Source: Dolichospermum compactum NIES-806 (GTDB lineage Bacteria > Cyanobacteriota > Cyanobacteriia > Cyanobacteriales > Nostocaceae). Taken from it: DNA of 64,000 nucleotides. The notes below the pieces were generated by a model. The model ran no database searches. It saw only the letters and a list, made by a program, of their open reading frames with translations, and had not been told where the DNA came from. This document shows positions 55,857 to 64,000 of the stretch, piece after piece. Both the position numbers and the translations under genes were made by a program. Every line of letters starts with the position of its first letter. Position 1 is the first letter of the stretch. Location: positions 2,947,384 to 3,011,383 of the forward strand of contig NZ_AP018316.1 of the NCBI RefSeq assembly GCF_002368115.1, in the 5' to 3' direction.

Positions 55857-56399
55857 ATGAAAACTTTAGTTAAATGGACAATTAGCGACTACCATAAAAT
55901 GATTGAATCAGACATTTTAACAGGTCGTAATTGCGAGTTAATAGATGGAGAAATTGTAGAAATGAGTCCAGAATTACCTCAACATTATAATACTGCAAAA
56001 AGAAGTGTAAATTACTTAGGAAATCTTTTACAAGGAAAAGCAGATGTCAGGTTTAATAGTCCAATTACTTTGTCTAATTCTGAACCAGAACCAGATATTG
56101 CCATTGTTAAATTACCCGAACACAGATATAATCAACATCATCCATATCCCGATGATATTTTTTGGTTGATTGCAGTTGCTAATACGAGTTTAAGTAAAGA
56201 TTTATTAATTAAAAGAAAAATCTATGCCCAAGCGCAAATAGCTGAGTATTGGATTATCAACTTAACAAGTCAAGAATTAATAGTTTTTCGTAACCCTGAC
56301 AACAGGGATTATTTAATGAAAGTAAAATGGCAAGAACCGATAATTAAGTCTTTAGCTTTTCCTGATATTGAGATTATTGTTAGTCAGATGTTGAACTGA
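55857..56399 (+). CDS. Uma2-family putative endonuclease
   Basis: A 180-residue Uma2 (DUF820) protein: MKTLVKWTISDYHKMIESDI, ELIDGEIVEMSPELPQH, NSEPEPDIAIV (acidic active-site segment) and IFWLIAVANTSLSKDLLIKR. The usual Glu of the I-E-x-S motif is replaced (VANTS), so activity is doubtful. ATG at 55857 matches the family start. A truncated MITE begins at its stop codon. Confidence 0.75.
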   Translation: MKTLVKWTISDYHKMIESDILTGRNCELIDGEIVEMSPELPQHYNTAKRSVNYLGNLLQGKADVRFNSPITLSNSEPEPDIAIVKLPEHRYNQHHPYPDDIFWLIAVANTSLSKDLLIKRKIYAQAQIAEYWIINLTSQELIVFRNPDNRDYLMKVKWQEPIIKSLAFPDIEIIVSQMLN

Positions 56400-56568
56400 T
56401 ATAAATGAACGAAATTGCGTCGTTTTCGGCTTTGGGAATAACTTATTGAGTAGGGTGCGTCAGATAGAGGGAATCTGTTTTTTTGTCAAAATATCGTGTC
56501 TGACGCACCCTACAAGGGATAAAATTTACCTCACATATTTGGGGAATTTTGTCAATGCGTAAATCCTA
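56397..56568. mobile_element. MITE family A, left end lost
   Basis: Inverted orientation relative to the 5614 copy, with the same interior: AATGAACGAAATTGCGTCG, the TAGGGTGCGTCAGA pair, and the right end ATGCGTAAATCCTA. The expected left terminal TAGGACTTACGCA is missing, and the element abuts the Uma2 stop. Confidence 0.7.
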
Positions 56569-56603
56569 GTATAGTTGAGATTGAATCTACTAATCAAATT
56601 TAG

Positions 56604-57065
56604 TTATTTTTGAGGATACCAATTATCATCTAATAGTTGTTCTAATGAATACGGACAATTATCAGGTAATAGGTTAAGAGATATTCCTGTTTTTTCAATA
56701 ACTAACTTCATTGATACATTGTAAATATGCTCTAGTTCTTGACTTAACTTATTTTTTAATGTAGTCGTTAAGTTATTATTTATATCATCTCGAAAAGCAA
56801 TAATTTCTCCCCTCCAATGACGATAATTACGATCATATTCTTGTTCCCAATATTGTAATAATAAAATATGAATCATAATCTGTCTTAACAGACTTCTAAC
56901 TTTGTTTAAATCATTTCTTCCCAAACTTTCCAACTCCTCAATTAAATTATCTAAATCTAGATTATCTAGATCTTTGATTTTTAACAGTTTAATAGTTTCT
57001 TGCAACCATAGATAATCGTCACTTTCATACAGTTTTTGGAGTTGATTTTGTGTTAAATTTGTCAT
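56604..57065 (-). CDS. DUF29-family protein
   Basis: A 153-residue protein of the DUF29 family, typical of cyanobacteria and unknown in function. LYESDDYLWLQETIKLLKIK and NLIEELESLGRNDLNKVRSL are the family hallmarks, followed by the helical WEQEYDRNYRHWRGEI. ATG at 57065 is the conserved start; the upstream 11 codons are not. Confidence 0.8.
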   Translation of the reverse strand: MTNLTQNQLQKLYESDDYLWLQETIKLLKIKDLDNLDLDNLIEELESLGRNDLNKVRSLLRQIMIHILLLQYWEQEYDRNYRHWRGEIIAFRDDINNNLTTTLKNKLSQELEHIYNVSMKLVIEKTGISLNLLPDNCPYSLEQLLDDNWYPQK

Positions 57066-57273
57066 AATCACAATCCTTTTTTGTGAGTTAGTGATCATTT
57101 ACTATGTGCATCATAGAGAAATTGTCTTTATTAGGGTTTTGGTAGTTTCAACGCTTATTCCTTGCACTTGTTTCACCTTTTTTACCTTCAAACTCTGATA
57201 TATCTCAGTTCTAGGTTTATATGGCTAACGCCACGCCACGCTATTAGCAGACCCTACTTAAAGATTAACATAA

Positions 57274-57657
57274 TTTCAGTATTTTGGATATCATCAAACT
57301 TTAAATTATGATGAGAATTTATCAGGGATTCCTGACTATATGGTTGCTCAACGTTCTTCTAGGGGTAAAATTATTTTGGAGAAGCCTTATCTAATTATAG
57401 TGGAAGCTAAAAAGGATAACTTTGAGGAAGGTTGGGGACAATGTTTAGGGGAACTGATTGCTGCACAAAAAATGAATAGTAATCAAAATAGTCGGTTATT
57501 TGGCATACTTTCTAATGGTAAGTTATGGGAATTTGCAGTTTTGCAAGAAATGGAGTTTATTAAGAATGTTAAATATTATGTATTAGAGAATTTACAAGCG
57601 CTGATGGAGGTGTTAAGCTTTATATTCAGTAATAGTTTTGAACAGGTTATTTATTGA
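57274..57657 (+). pseudogene. C-terminal fragment of a PD-(D/E)XK protein
   Basis: The frame is open from 57274 and reads HQTLNYDENLSGIPDYMVAQ then KPYLIIVEAKKDNFEEGWGQ. GIPDY...VEAKK is the Asp and Glu-x-Lys core of an HsdR-N-like nuclease domain. The expected N-terminal 60-80 residues are absent and preceded by a stop at 57271, and the ATG at 57340 falls inside the core, after its Asp. It is therefore a remnant or a very short variant. Confidence 0.65.
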
Positions 57658-58241
57658 GTTTTTAAGTAGTTAATAAATTCTGTGACTCCATCATATTGAT
57701 CATGGTAGTCAAAATACTGATTTAACACTTGTATATCTAAATCTGGTAATAATTGACTTTGATTAACCTGATTATATTCATCATTTTCTAAAGCATAGAT
57801 TTTTAATAATCCATCTTCCCAAATCCAAACTTCAGGAATACCAATTCGTTTGTATATTTCTAATATTTTTATATTTCCACTGGTGAAAATTACCTCAATA
57901 ATTAAATCGGGAATGTCTTTTTTGCTATGAAAAATATAGGATTCATCAGGTTCTTTACGTCCAGTTATATTTTTATTTCCTAAAGTGGCACTACCTCCAG
58001 CATAAAATCTAACCCTTTTTTCTCTACAGTATGCTTCTAACAATAAACTAATTGTTCTTTTGTAATATTCATGTTCTTGTCCTAAATTCATAATAATTTC
58101 TAATTCTCCATCTAAATAAATAAATCTTATCCCCTCAATATCTTGAAAGGTGGTTTCTATTTGCTCAAATTTTTCCCAAGTAATTCCTGTAAGAACTAGA
58201 TGATTATTTGGTACAATAGCTTTTTGTAATGTAGTTGTCAT
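57651..58241 (-). CDS. Uma2-family putative endonuclease
   Basis: A 196-residue Uma2 protein: FIYLDGELEIIMNLGQEHEY, EPDESYIFHSKKDIPDLIIE then VIFTSGNIKILEIYKRIGIP (PDLIIEV is the conserved active-site strand) and VWIWEDGLLKIYAL. The stop overlaps the PD-(D/E)XK remnant on the other strand. Third Uma2 gene within 3.3 kb. Confidence 0.8.
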   Translation of the reverse strand: MTTTLQKAIVPNNHLVLTGITWEKFEQIETTFQDIEGIRFIYLDGELEIIMNLGQEHEYYKRTISLLLEAYCREKRVRFYAGGSATLGNKNITGRKEPDESYIFHSKKDIPDLIIEVIFTSGNIKILEIYKRIGIPEVWIWEDGLLKIYALENDEYNQVNQSQLLPDLDIQVLNQYFDYHDQYDGVTEFINYLKTQ

Positions 58242-58515
58242 AGTTTTTATTCCTCAAATACAAGGTATGGAAGCGGTGACGCGGTGAGGATGTAGAGAAG
58301 AAGCGATTACGTTTCTAAAATTACTTGGATATTTGTTAATAATTGTATCATAAAATATGGATAGATTATGGAAGGATTCAAGGGATTGATACTGACATTT
58401 TCATGTTAATTGTAAATATTTGTGAAAATAAACGTCCGTGTGTCTATAAGATGATAGATTTTCGGGGATTGTGGGTACTCTCTAGATGTAAAGGTAATTA
58501 GGGGGGAGTTAAGCA

Positions 58516-58569
58516 AGCGATCGCTTTGATGGAAAGGTTGGTAAAATTACATCCAGATAGACAGGATTG
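58516..58569 (+). pseudogene. Fragment duplicated from the TPR gene
   Basis: 54 bases (GCGATCGCTTTGATGGAAAG then GTTGGTAAAATTACATCCAG) match 54761-54812 with two differences and encode AIALMERLVKLHPDRQD. No start or gene context is present. The rest of 58242-58709 holds nothing recognised. Confidence 0.75.
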
Positions 58570-58709
58570 TGATTGATGAATTTTCTAGAAATATTTAAAG
58601 ATAAACTTTGCAATTATGAATGGAGTTGCTCCCAAAAGTCAGGACTGGCGTACAATGCTGGAATTGACTAATATTAAGCCACACCAAGTTAAAAACAGTA
58701 TCTTATCTT

Positions 58710-60860
58710 ATGCCAGCATTTTTATTAGAGGTCGGTACAGAAGAATTACCCGCAGGTTTTTTGAGTGATGCTATTGTACAATGGCGATCACGCATTCCCG
58801 AAAGTCTCAAAACCCATAATCTCCCCGAAGCGGTTGTTGAAGTCTATGGAACACCGCGACGGTTAGCAGTTCTGATTACTGGTTTACCTTCCCAACAAGC
58901 AGACAGAGAAGAAGAAATCAAAGGTCCACCTGCACAAGCAGCTTTTAAAGATGGACAACCCACTAAAGCCGCCATTGGTTTTGCGAGTAAGCAAGGTGTA
59001 GATATTTCCGCTTTAGAAATTCGTCCCACAGAAAAAGGCGATTTCGTCTTTGTTAACAAACAAATTCCCGGTCGTCCCATAGCCGATATTTTAACCGAAC
59101 TTGTTCCCCAATGGGTCTGGAACTTAGAAGGCAAGCGGTTAATGCGCTGGGGACATGGTGACGGACGATTTTCGCGCCCAATTCGCACCTTAGTCACATT
59201 GTTAGATGGGGAAATTTTACCACTACAATTAGAAAATGGGGCAAAAATTGTCAAGAGCGATCGCCTTTCTCGCACCCATAGAGTCTTACACCCCGAACCC
59301 GTCAGCATTGACCACGCTACAGAATATGTGAAAACATTGGCTTCTGGTTATGTAAATGTCCCTCCAGAAAACCGAGCCGAAATTATCATAGAACAAGTCA
59401 AAGCAGCCGCTGAAAAATTAGGCGGATATACGCCAATTTACCCCGACTTGTTAGCAGAAGTTGTCAATTTAGTTGAATATCCCACAGCAGTTATCGGACA
59501 ATTTGAAGAAGAATTTCTCAACTTACCAAAAGAAGTAATTACCGAAGTCATGGTAAGTCATCAGCGTTATTTTCCCGTCTTCAAAAACGCTGATTGCCAG
59601 GAATTATTACCCAATTTTATCACCATTAGTAACGGAGATCCAGCCAAATCTGATATTATTGCTGTTGGTAATGCCAGAGTAATTCGAGCGCGGTTAGCAG
59701 ACGGCAGATTTTTCTATAAAGCTGATTTAGCTAAACCCTTAGAAAGCTATTTACCCCAATTAGAAAAAGTCACATTCCAAGAAGATTTAGGTTCAGTTCG
59801 TGCCAAAGTTGAAAGAATAGTTAAAAATGCCGAAAAAATTACTACCCAATTACAATTAAATCCAGATAAAATCCAGAATATACAAAGATCCGCATTACTC
59901 TGTAAAGCCGATTTAGTAACGCAAATGGTCTATGAATTCCCAGAATTACAAGGAATCATGGGCGAAAAATACGCCTTAGCCAATGGCGAAAATCCAGAAA
60001 TTGCAAAAGCGATTTTTGAGCATTATTTACCCAGAAATGCTGATGATATTTTTCCCCAAACTCTCACAGGTCAAATTGTCGGTTTAGCGGATAGATTAGA
60101 TACCTTAGTTAGTATTTTTGGTTTAGGATTAATTCCCTCTGGTTCATCAGATCCTTTTGCATTACGTCGCGCAGCAAATGCCATTATTAATATTACCTGG
60201 TTGGCAAATTTGCAAATTAATTTATCAACCCTTTTAGAACAAATCGCCACAGATTTCGCTACAACTTTTAATAAAGATGCCAAATCCTTAATTAAAAGAT
60301 TGCAAGAATTTTTCCTGCAACGAATTCGCACCTTATTACAAGACGAAAAACAGATAGATTACGATTTAGTAAATGCAGTTTTGGGAGAAAATGATCCTGA
60401 ATACACAGAACGTGCATTAACGGATTTATTAGATGTCCGCGATCGCGCTCTCTATTTACAACAAATCCGCAAAGATGGTACATTAGATAAAATCTACGAA
60501 ACTGTCAACCGTTCTACCCGTCTCGCAGCCCAGGGAAATCTAGACTTCCAAACCCTAGAACCACAACCTTTAATTAATCCCCAACTGTTCCAGAAAAAAT
60601 CCGAATCTGCATTTTATAACGCTTTACTCGAATTAGTTCCTCAAACCCAAGCAGCACAACAAAACCGGGACTACCAACTGTTAGTAACCGCACTGGCAAA
60701 AATCGCCCCCACTGTCAGTACATTTTTTGATGGTGAAGACAGCGTTTTAGTTATGGACGCAAATCCCGATATTAAGCAAAATCGTCTAAATCTGCTGGGA
60801 TTATTACGAAATCACGCCCGTGTACTGGCGGACTTTGGCGCAATAGTCAAAAATTTGTAG
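58710..60860 (+). CDS. glyS: Glycyl-tRNA synthetase beta subunit
   Basis: The 716-residue beta subunit of the alpha2-beta2 enzyme, which binds tRNA-Gly. The start MPAFLLEVGTEELPAGFLSD is the family signature, and the HD-like and C-terminal DALR-type anticodon domain (LLELVPQTQAAQQNRDYQLL then VTALAKIAPTVSTFFDGEDS) is intact. The alpha subunit (glyQ) is not in this window, as is common in cyanobacteria. Confidence 0.96.
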   Translation: MPAFLLEVGTEELPAGFLSDAIVQWRSRIPESLKTHNLPEAVVEVYGTPRRLAVLITGLPSQQADREEEIKGPPAQAAFKDGQPTKAAIGFASKQGVDISALEIRPTEKGDFVFVNKQIPGRPIADILTELVPQWVWNLEGKRLMRWGHGDGRFSRPIRTLVTLLDGEILPLQLENGAKIVKSDRLSRTHRVLHPEPVSIDHATEYVKTLASGYVNVPPENRAEIIIEQVKAAAEKLGGYTPIYPDLLAEVVNLVEYPTAVIGQFEEEFLNLPKEVITEVMVSHQRYFPVFKNADCQELLPNFITISNGDPAKSDIIAVGNARVIRARLADGRFFYKADLAKPLESYLPQLEKVTFQEDLGSVRAKVERIVKNAEKITTQLQLNPDKIQNIQRSALLCKADLVTQMVYEFPELQGIMGEKYALANGENPEIAKAIFEHYLPRNADDIFPQTLTGQIVGLADRLDTLVSIFGLGLIPSGSSDPFALRRAANAIINITWLANLQINLSTLLEQIATDFATTFNKDAKSLIKRLQEFFLQRIRTLLQDEKQIDYDLVNAVLGENDPEYTERALTDLLDVRDRALYLQQIRKDGTLDKIYETVNRSTRLAAQGNLDFQTLEPQPLINPQLFQKKSESAFYNALLELVPQTQAAQQNRDYQLLVTALAKIAPTVSTFFDGEDSVLVMDANPDIKQNRLNLLGLLRNHARVLADFGAIVKNL

Positions 60861-60940
60861 CCTAAAGCAACAAAAAGTTGTGTAATTTGCACCAATTAAC
60901 ACTACAATAGGGGAGCTTAACCAGGGATGCTACAAAGTCT

Positions 60941-62323
60941 ATGCCAGAAGCGTTAATTATTGGATTCGGAAAATCCGGTGTTGCTGCGGCAAGATTGTTG
61001 AAACAGGAAGGCTGGGAGGTTGAACTTTGCGATAGTAGCACCTCCCCAACCCTCCTCGAACAACAACAACAACTCGCCAGCAAACACATTACCGTCAAAT
61101 TAAGACACAAACCAGAATTCACCAATTCTGATATATCCAAATTAATAGTTGTCAGTCCCGGAGTTCCTTGGGATATTCCTATTTTAGCCAAAGCGCGAGA
61201 AATAGGCATAGAAACTATTGGTGAAATGGAACTAGCTTGGCGACATTTACAAGATATTCCTTGGGTAGCAATCACTGGTACAAATGGTAAAACCACCACC
61301 ACCGCGTTAACTGCGGCCATTTTCCAAACAGCAGGATTGAACGCTCCCGCCTGTGGTAACATTGGTCACGCCGCCTGTGAAGTTGCAATCCAAAATCCAA
61401 AATCTAAAATCCAAAATCGCCCTGATTGGATAATTGGTGAACTTAGTAGTTATCAAATCGAATCTTCCGTTACTTTAGCGCCTCGCATTGGGATTTGGAC
61501 AACCTTCACCCCAGATCATTTAGCCCGACATAAAACATTAGAAAATTACTATAATATCAAAGCCAAATTATTACATAATTCCCAAATTCAAATATTTAAT
61601 GGTGATGATACTTATTTGAACAAATTAGGATTAACTCATTGGCCAAATGCCTATTGGACAACCGTTAAAGGTGAAAAATTCCTAATCGGTGAAAAAGGCT
61701 TTTATATAGAAAATGGCTGGGTAATGGAAAAAATCACCGCCACACCCCAACCCATTGTTGAGGTATCTGCATTGCTAATGGTAGGGGAACATAACCAGCA
61801 AAATCTCCTCATGTCCGTCGCCGCTGCTAGATTAGCAGGTATAGATATTGCCGCTATTTCTCAAGCTGTCCGTGAATTCCCTGGCGTTCCCCATCGCTTA
61901 GAGCATATCTGCAATTGGCAAGGCATTGATTTTATTAATGATAGCAAAGCCACCAATTACGACGCAGCCGAAGTAGGATTAGCATCTGTGCAAAGTCCCG
62001 CCATTTTAATCGCTGGTGGAGAAGCCAAAGCCGGAGATGATACCGCCTGGTTAGCCCAAATTCAAGCTAAAGCCGCCGCTGTCTTACTCGTAGGTAACGC
62101 AGCACCAGCATTTTCTAAACGTCTGCAAGAGGTGGGATATAGTAATTATCACATAGTGGAAACAATGGCAAACGCTGTATCCATGTCTGCGGAATTAGCC
62201 AAAAAATATCAAGCCTCAGTAGTATTACTATCTCCAGCTTGCGCTAGTTTTGACCAATATCCTAACTTTGAAATGCGGGGTGAAGACTTTCGGCAATTGT
62301 GCCAAAAATACCTAGTACCGTAG
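60941..62323 (+). CDS. murD: UDP-N-acetylmuramoylalanine-D-glutamate ligase
   Basis: Adds D-Glu in peptidoglycan synthesis. The N-terminal Rossmann region is ALIIGFGKSGVAAARLLKQE, the ATP P-loop is AITGTNGKTTTTALTA (about 112-127), and FTPDHLARHKT and INDSKATNYDAAEVGL follow. At about residues 147-158 an extra AIQNPKSKIQNRPDW is encoded by AATCCAA heptamers, like the insertion in smc, and the frame is kept. It lies 80 bases after glyS and may be co-transcribed. Confidence 0.96.
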   Translation: MPEALIIGFGKSGVAAARLLKQEGWEVELCDSSTSPTLLEQQQQLASKHITVKLRHKPEFTNSDISKLIVVSPGVPWDIPILAKAREIGIETIGEMELAWRHLQDIPWVAITGTNGKTTTTALTAAIFQTAGLNAPACGNIGHAACEVAIQNPKSKIQNRPDWIIGELSSYQIESSVTLAPRIGIWTTFTPDHLARHKTLENYYNIKAKLLHNSQIQIFNGDDTYLNKLGLTHWPNAYWTTVKGEKFLIGEKGFYIENGWVMEKITATPQPIVEVSALLMVGEHNQQNLLMSVAAARLAGIDIAAISQAVREFPGVPHRLEHICNWQGIDFINDSKATNYDAAEVGLASVQSPAILIAGGEAKAGDDTAWLAQIQAKAAAVLLVGNAAPAFSKRLQEVGYSNYHIVETMANAVSMSAELAKKYQASVVLLSPACASFDQYPNFEMRGEDFRQLCQKYLVP

Positions 62324-62335
62324 GGTAGAATTAAC

Positions 62336-63001
62336 TTATTTCTCATCTGCCATGAAGAAGATAATTCTATCAATTATTAGAATTAAACGTAAAGAACTTG
62401 TCGCAATACCAAAATTCGTTTGTATTCCGTGACATACTCCATGACGATTAAGTTGATTTTCTTCATCTATTTCTGAATCATATTCTTTATATAGATAAGC
62501 AATCACTTTGGGGAAATTCTCATTAAGTAAATCTACTAACTTATCGTTTATCCAAATTTCTTCCTTCCATTTTTCCATTAAGGTATTAACCGCATTTTCC
62601 AGGCATTCGTTATCTAGCTTTTTCCAACAAATAACTCCTTTAAGACCAACTTCCTTTGCCGCATCTTTTAATAATCCTTCTATTTGTGGTATTAGTGCGG
62701 ATATACTCAAGTAATATTTTTCTTTTAAATAGGCTGTCATTCCTTCTTTTAATATAGGAAATCTTTCTTCTACATTGCTATTTCTTTTATTTTTCCAATT
62801 ATCTAAAGTTTCTTCAATTTTTGATAATACCATTAATTTATCAACAAATATTTGATCTGGTGTTAGTTGCTGTTCATAGGCATCCTTTACAACTTGCGAA
62901 ACCGTTTCACTGTGAAAAGTTGAAGTTGGTAAAATCCAATTAGGATAAAATTGATTTTCAATTTCTATAATCATAAGTTTCATCATTAATTTGTTAGACA
63001 C
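62336..63001 (-). CDS. HEPN-like protein with an R-H-G-V-C-H-G motif, paralogue 1
   Basis: A 221-residue helical protein. YPNWILPTSTFHSETVSQVV is followed by a middle segment (KYYLSISALIPQIEGLLKDA) and a C-terminal NRHGVCHGIQTNFGIATSSL (about 186-205). An [N/Y]R[H/K]xxxHG motif at this place is characteristic of Apea-like HEPN domains, which are often in antiviral loci. The start is uncertain, and the N-terminal part is shorter than in its neighbour. It converges on murD. Confidence 0.6.
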   Translation of the reverse strand: MSNKLMMKLMIIEIENQFYPNWILPTSTFHSETVSQVVKDAYEQQLTPDQIFVDKLMVLSKIEETLDNWKNKRNSNVEERFPILKEGMTAYLKEKYYLSISALIPQIEGLLKDAAKEVGLKGVICWKKLDNECLENAVNTLMEKWKEEIWINDKLVDLLNENFPKVIAYLYKEYDSEIDEENQLNRHGVCHGIQTNFGIATSSLRLILIIDRIIFFMADEK

Positions 63002-63018
63002 ATTTCAAAAACTATTTA

Positions 63019-63884
63019 TTAAATCATGAATAAAAAAATTAGTCTATCAAGCATAAGTATTAACTTTAAAGAATTTTTAGCCGTACCAAAATTAGTTATT
63101 CCTCCATGACAAAGACCTTTACGATATAATCCATCATTATTAGGTATTTCTCTATCATCTTTGTACAATTTTTTCAGCATTTCCAATAACGGACTTAAAA
63201 TATTACCTATGTTGTTAATGTCTTTTTCTTGGTTACAAATTAGTTTTAATGATGTAATTACTCTCTCAATGTCACTATCTGATAAACCATCACTATCAGG
63301 AATTTTCTTCATCTTAGTAATATCAGTATTTTTTTCTATTATATCTCTGATAACGCCTTCTACTTGAGGAATTAAAGTTGAAACACTTAAGAAAAAATTT
63401 TTTTCGTTATGTGCTTCTAATGCTTCTTTAAAAATAGGATATCTATGTTGTAGATTATTATATTCTATCCAACTTTCCAATATGTCATCAACAGTCATTA
63501 ATTTATTTATTAATACAACAATACTTTGATCATTTACGGGATTTGATTTAAAAAAATCTTCAATTATATATGGATCACCAAAAATATATCTGAATTGTTT
63601 ATTTACAATTACTAATGTTGAAGTAGGTAATATCCATTCAGTATTTGTAAAATATTTATTTTCTAATTCATGGATACAATTTATTATGTGTGAAGAAAAA
63701 AATTGTGAGTATTTTTTTCTTTTATTTCTACATAATCTTCCCATAAATTACTGATATAATCATCGTTCTTACAATAATATATCCAATCTTTTCCAGTGAA
63801 ACTATAGCTTTTTAAATTAATTCCATCTTTCAATTCTTGAGATTTCATTTTTTTCATCTCATTTTCCATCTCAGATTCAATCAA
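63019..63884 (-). pseudogene. HEPN-like protein paralogue 2, frameshift at an A7 run
   Basis: A frame starting at 63884 (MIESEMENEMKKMKSQELKD then GINLKSYSFTGKDWIYYCKN) ends at 63684. One extra A in the A7 run at 63696-63702 joins it to the frame that gives SSHIINCIHELENKYFTNTE and WILPTSTLVIVNKQF, and ends YRKGLCHGGITNFGTAKNSL. It aligns with paralogue 1 through WILPTST, LIPQ[IV]EG and the CHG motif. The second frame could still be translated from ATG 63744 with an altered first 17 residues. Confidence 0.65.
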
Positions 63885-63949
63885 AGATTTACAATTTTTA
63901 ATACTTTTTTTCTTTGTGTTACTAATTGTCGGATCTTGTTGGAGATCTC

Positions 63950-64000
63950 AGGACTTACGCAACTGGCACATTGGTAAGGTGCGTCAGATATCAAAAATCT
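63950..64000. mobile_element. MITE family A, cut by the window end
   Basis: AGGACTTACGCAACTGGCAC followed by a GGTGCGTCAGATATCAA interior, the same left half as the 45727 copy. Confidence 0.7.

Overview
The window is chromosomal DNA of a filamentous, probably heterocyst-forming cyanobacterium (order Nostocales). Four things support this. It encodes the photosystem II proteins CP47 (psbB) and PsbT. It is scattered with the HIP1 octamer GCGATCGC. Heptanucleotide repeats and short mobile repeats typical of Nostocales lie between and even inside genes. It carries a CuA-less cox operon and an AvaK-like (akinete marker) protein. The species cannot be fixed from sequence alone.

Layout. 0-12 kb is mostly housekeeping: an HTH protein, ferredoxin-sulfite reductase (sir), pyrF, tyrS, a class A penicillin-binding protein, a DUF1825 protein, a TM2/SHOCT protein, a helix-hairpin-helix protein and signal peptidase I. 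12.3-16.9 kb is a minus-strand stress locus: two TerD proteins, a matrixin-like zinc protease, a wrecked Hsp70 gene, a zinc-ribbon/LysM membrane protein, a TPR remnant and a GrpE-like protein. 17.6-22.5 kb holds psbB-psbT, ribosomal protein S1, a HAD phosphatase and a nitroreductase. 23.1-27.7 kb is a CuA-less terminal oxidase operon (two DUF2231 membrane proteins, then subunits II, I and III), which matches the cox3/ARTO type.

27.8-40.1 kb mixes defence-type genes with housekeeping ones. It has a collapsed hicBA pair, an m5C methyltransferase plus restriction endonuclease, a frameshifted second methyltransferase, a DHH phosphoesterase, an HNH endonuclease, alanine racemase and tRNA-Leu(UAG). 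It ends in a tight three-gene operon (HEPN protein, KGGVGRT-type ParA-like ATPase, second P-loop ATPase) that is the best candidate here for an undescribed system. 40.2-41.2 kb is a PRC-barrel protein. 41.3-48.7 kb is an accessory stretch (AvaK-like protein, PD-(D/E)XK proteins, two toxin-antitoxin loci, tandem repeats, an OLD/RecF-like ATPase). It lies between a decayed copy of the smc 3' end and the real smc 3' end. 48.7-53.8 kb is smc and a GH13 amylase. 54-58.5 kb is a cluster of Uma2, DUF29 and TPR genes. 58.7-62.3 kb is glyS and murD. The window ends with two related HEPN-like proteins, one frameshifted.

Two themes run through the window. First, small repeats (at least two MITE families, heptanucleotide arrays and HIP1-linked repeats) alter genes: they supply stop codons and C-termini, fill leaders, and are read through in frame in smc and murD. 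Second, accessory genes are decaying through indels, nonsense mutations and deletions, while neighbouring essential genes look intact.
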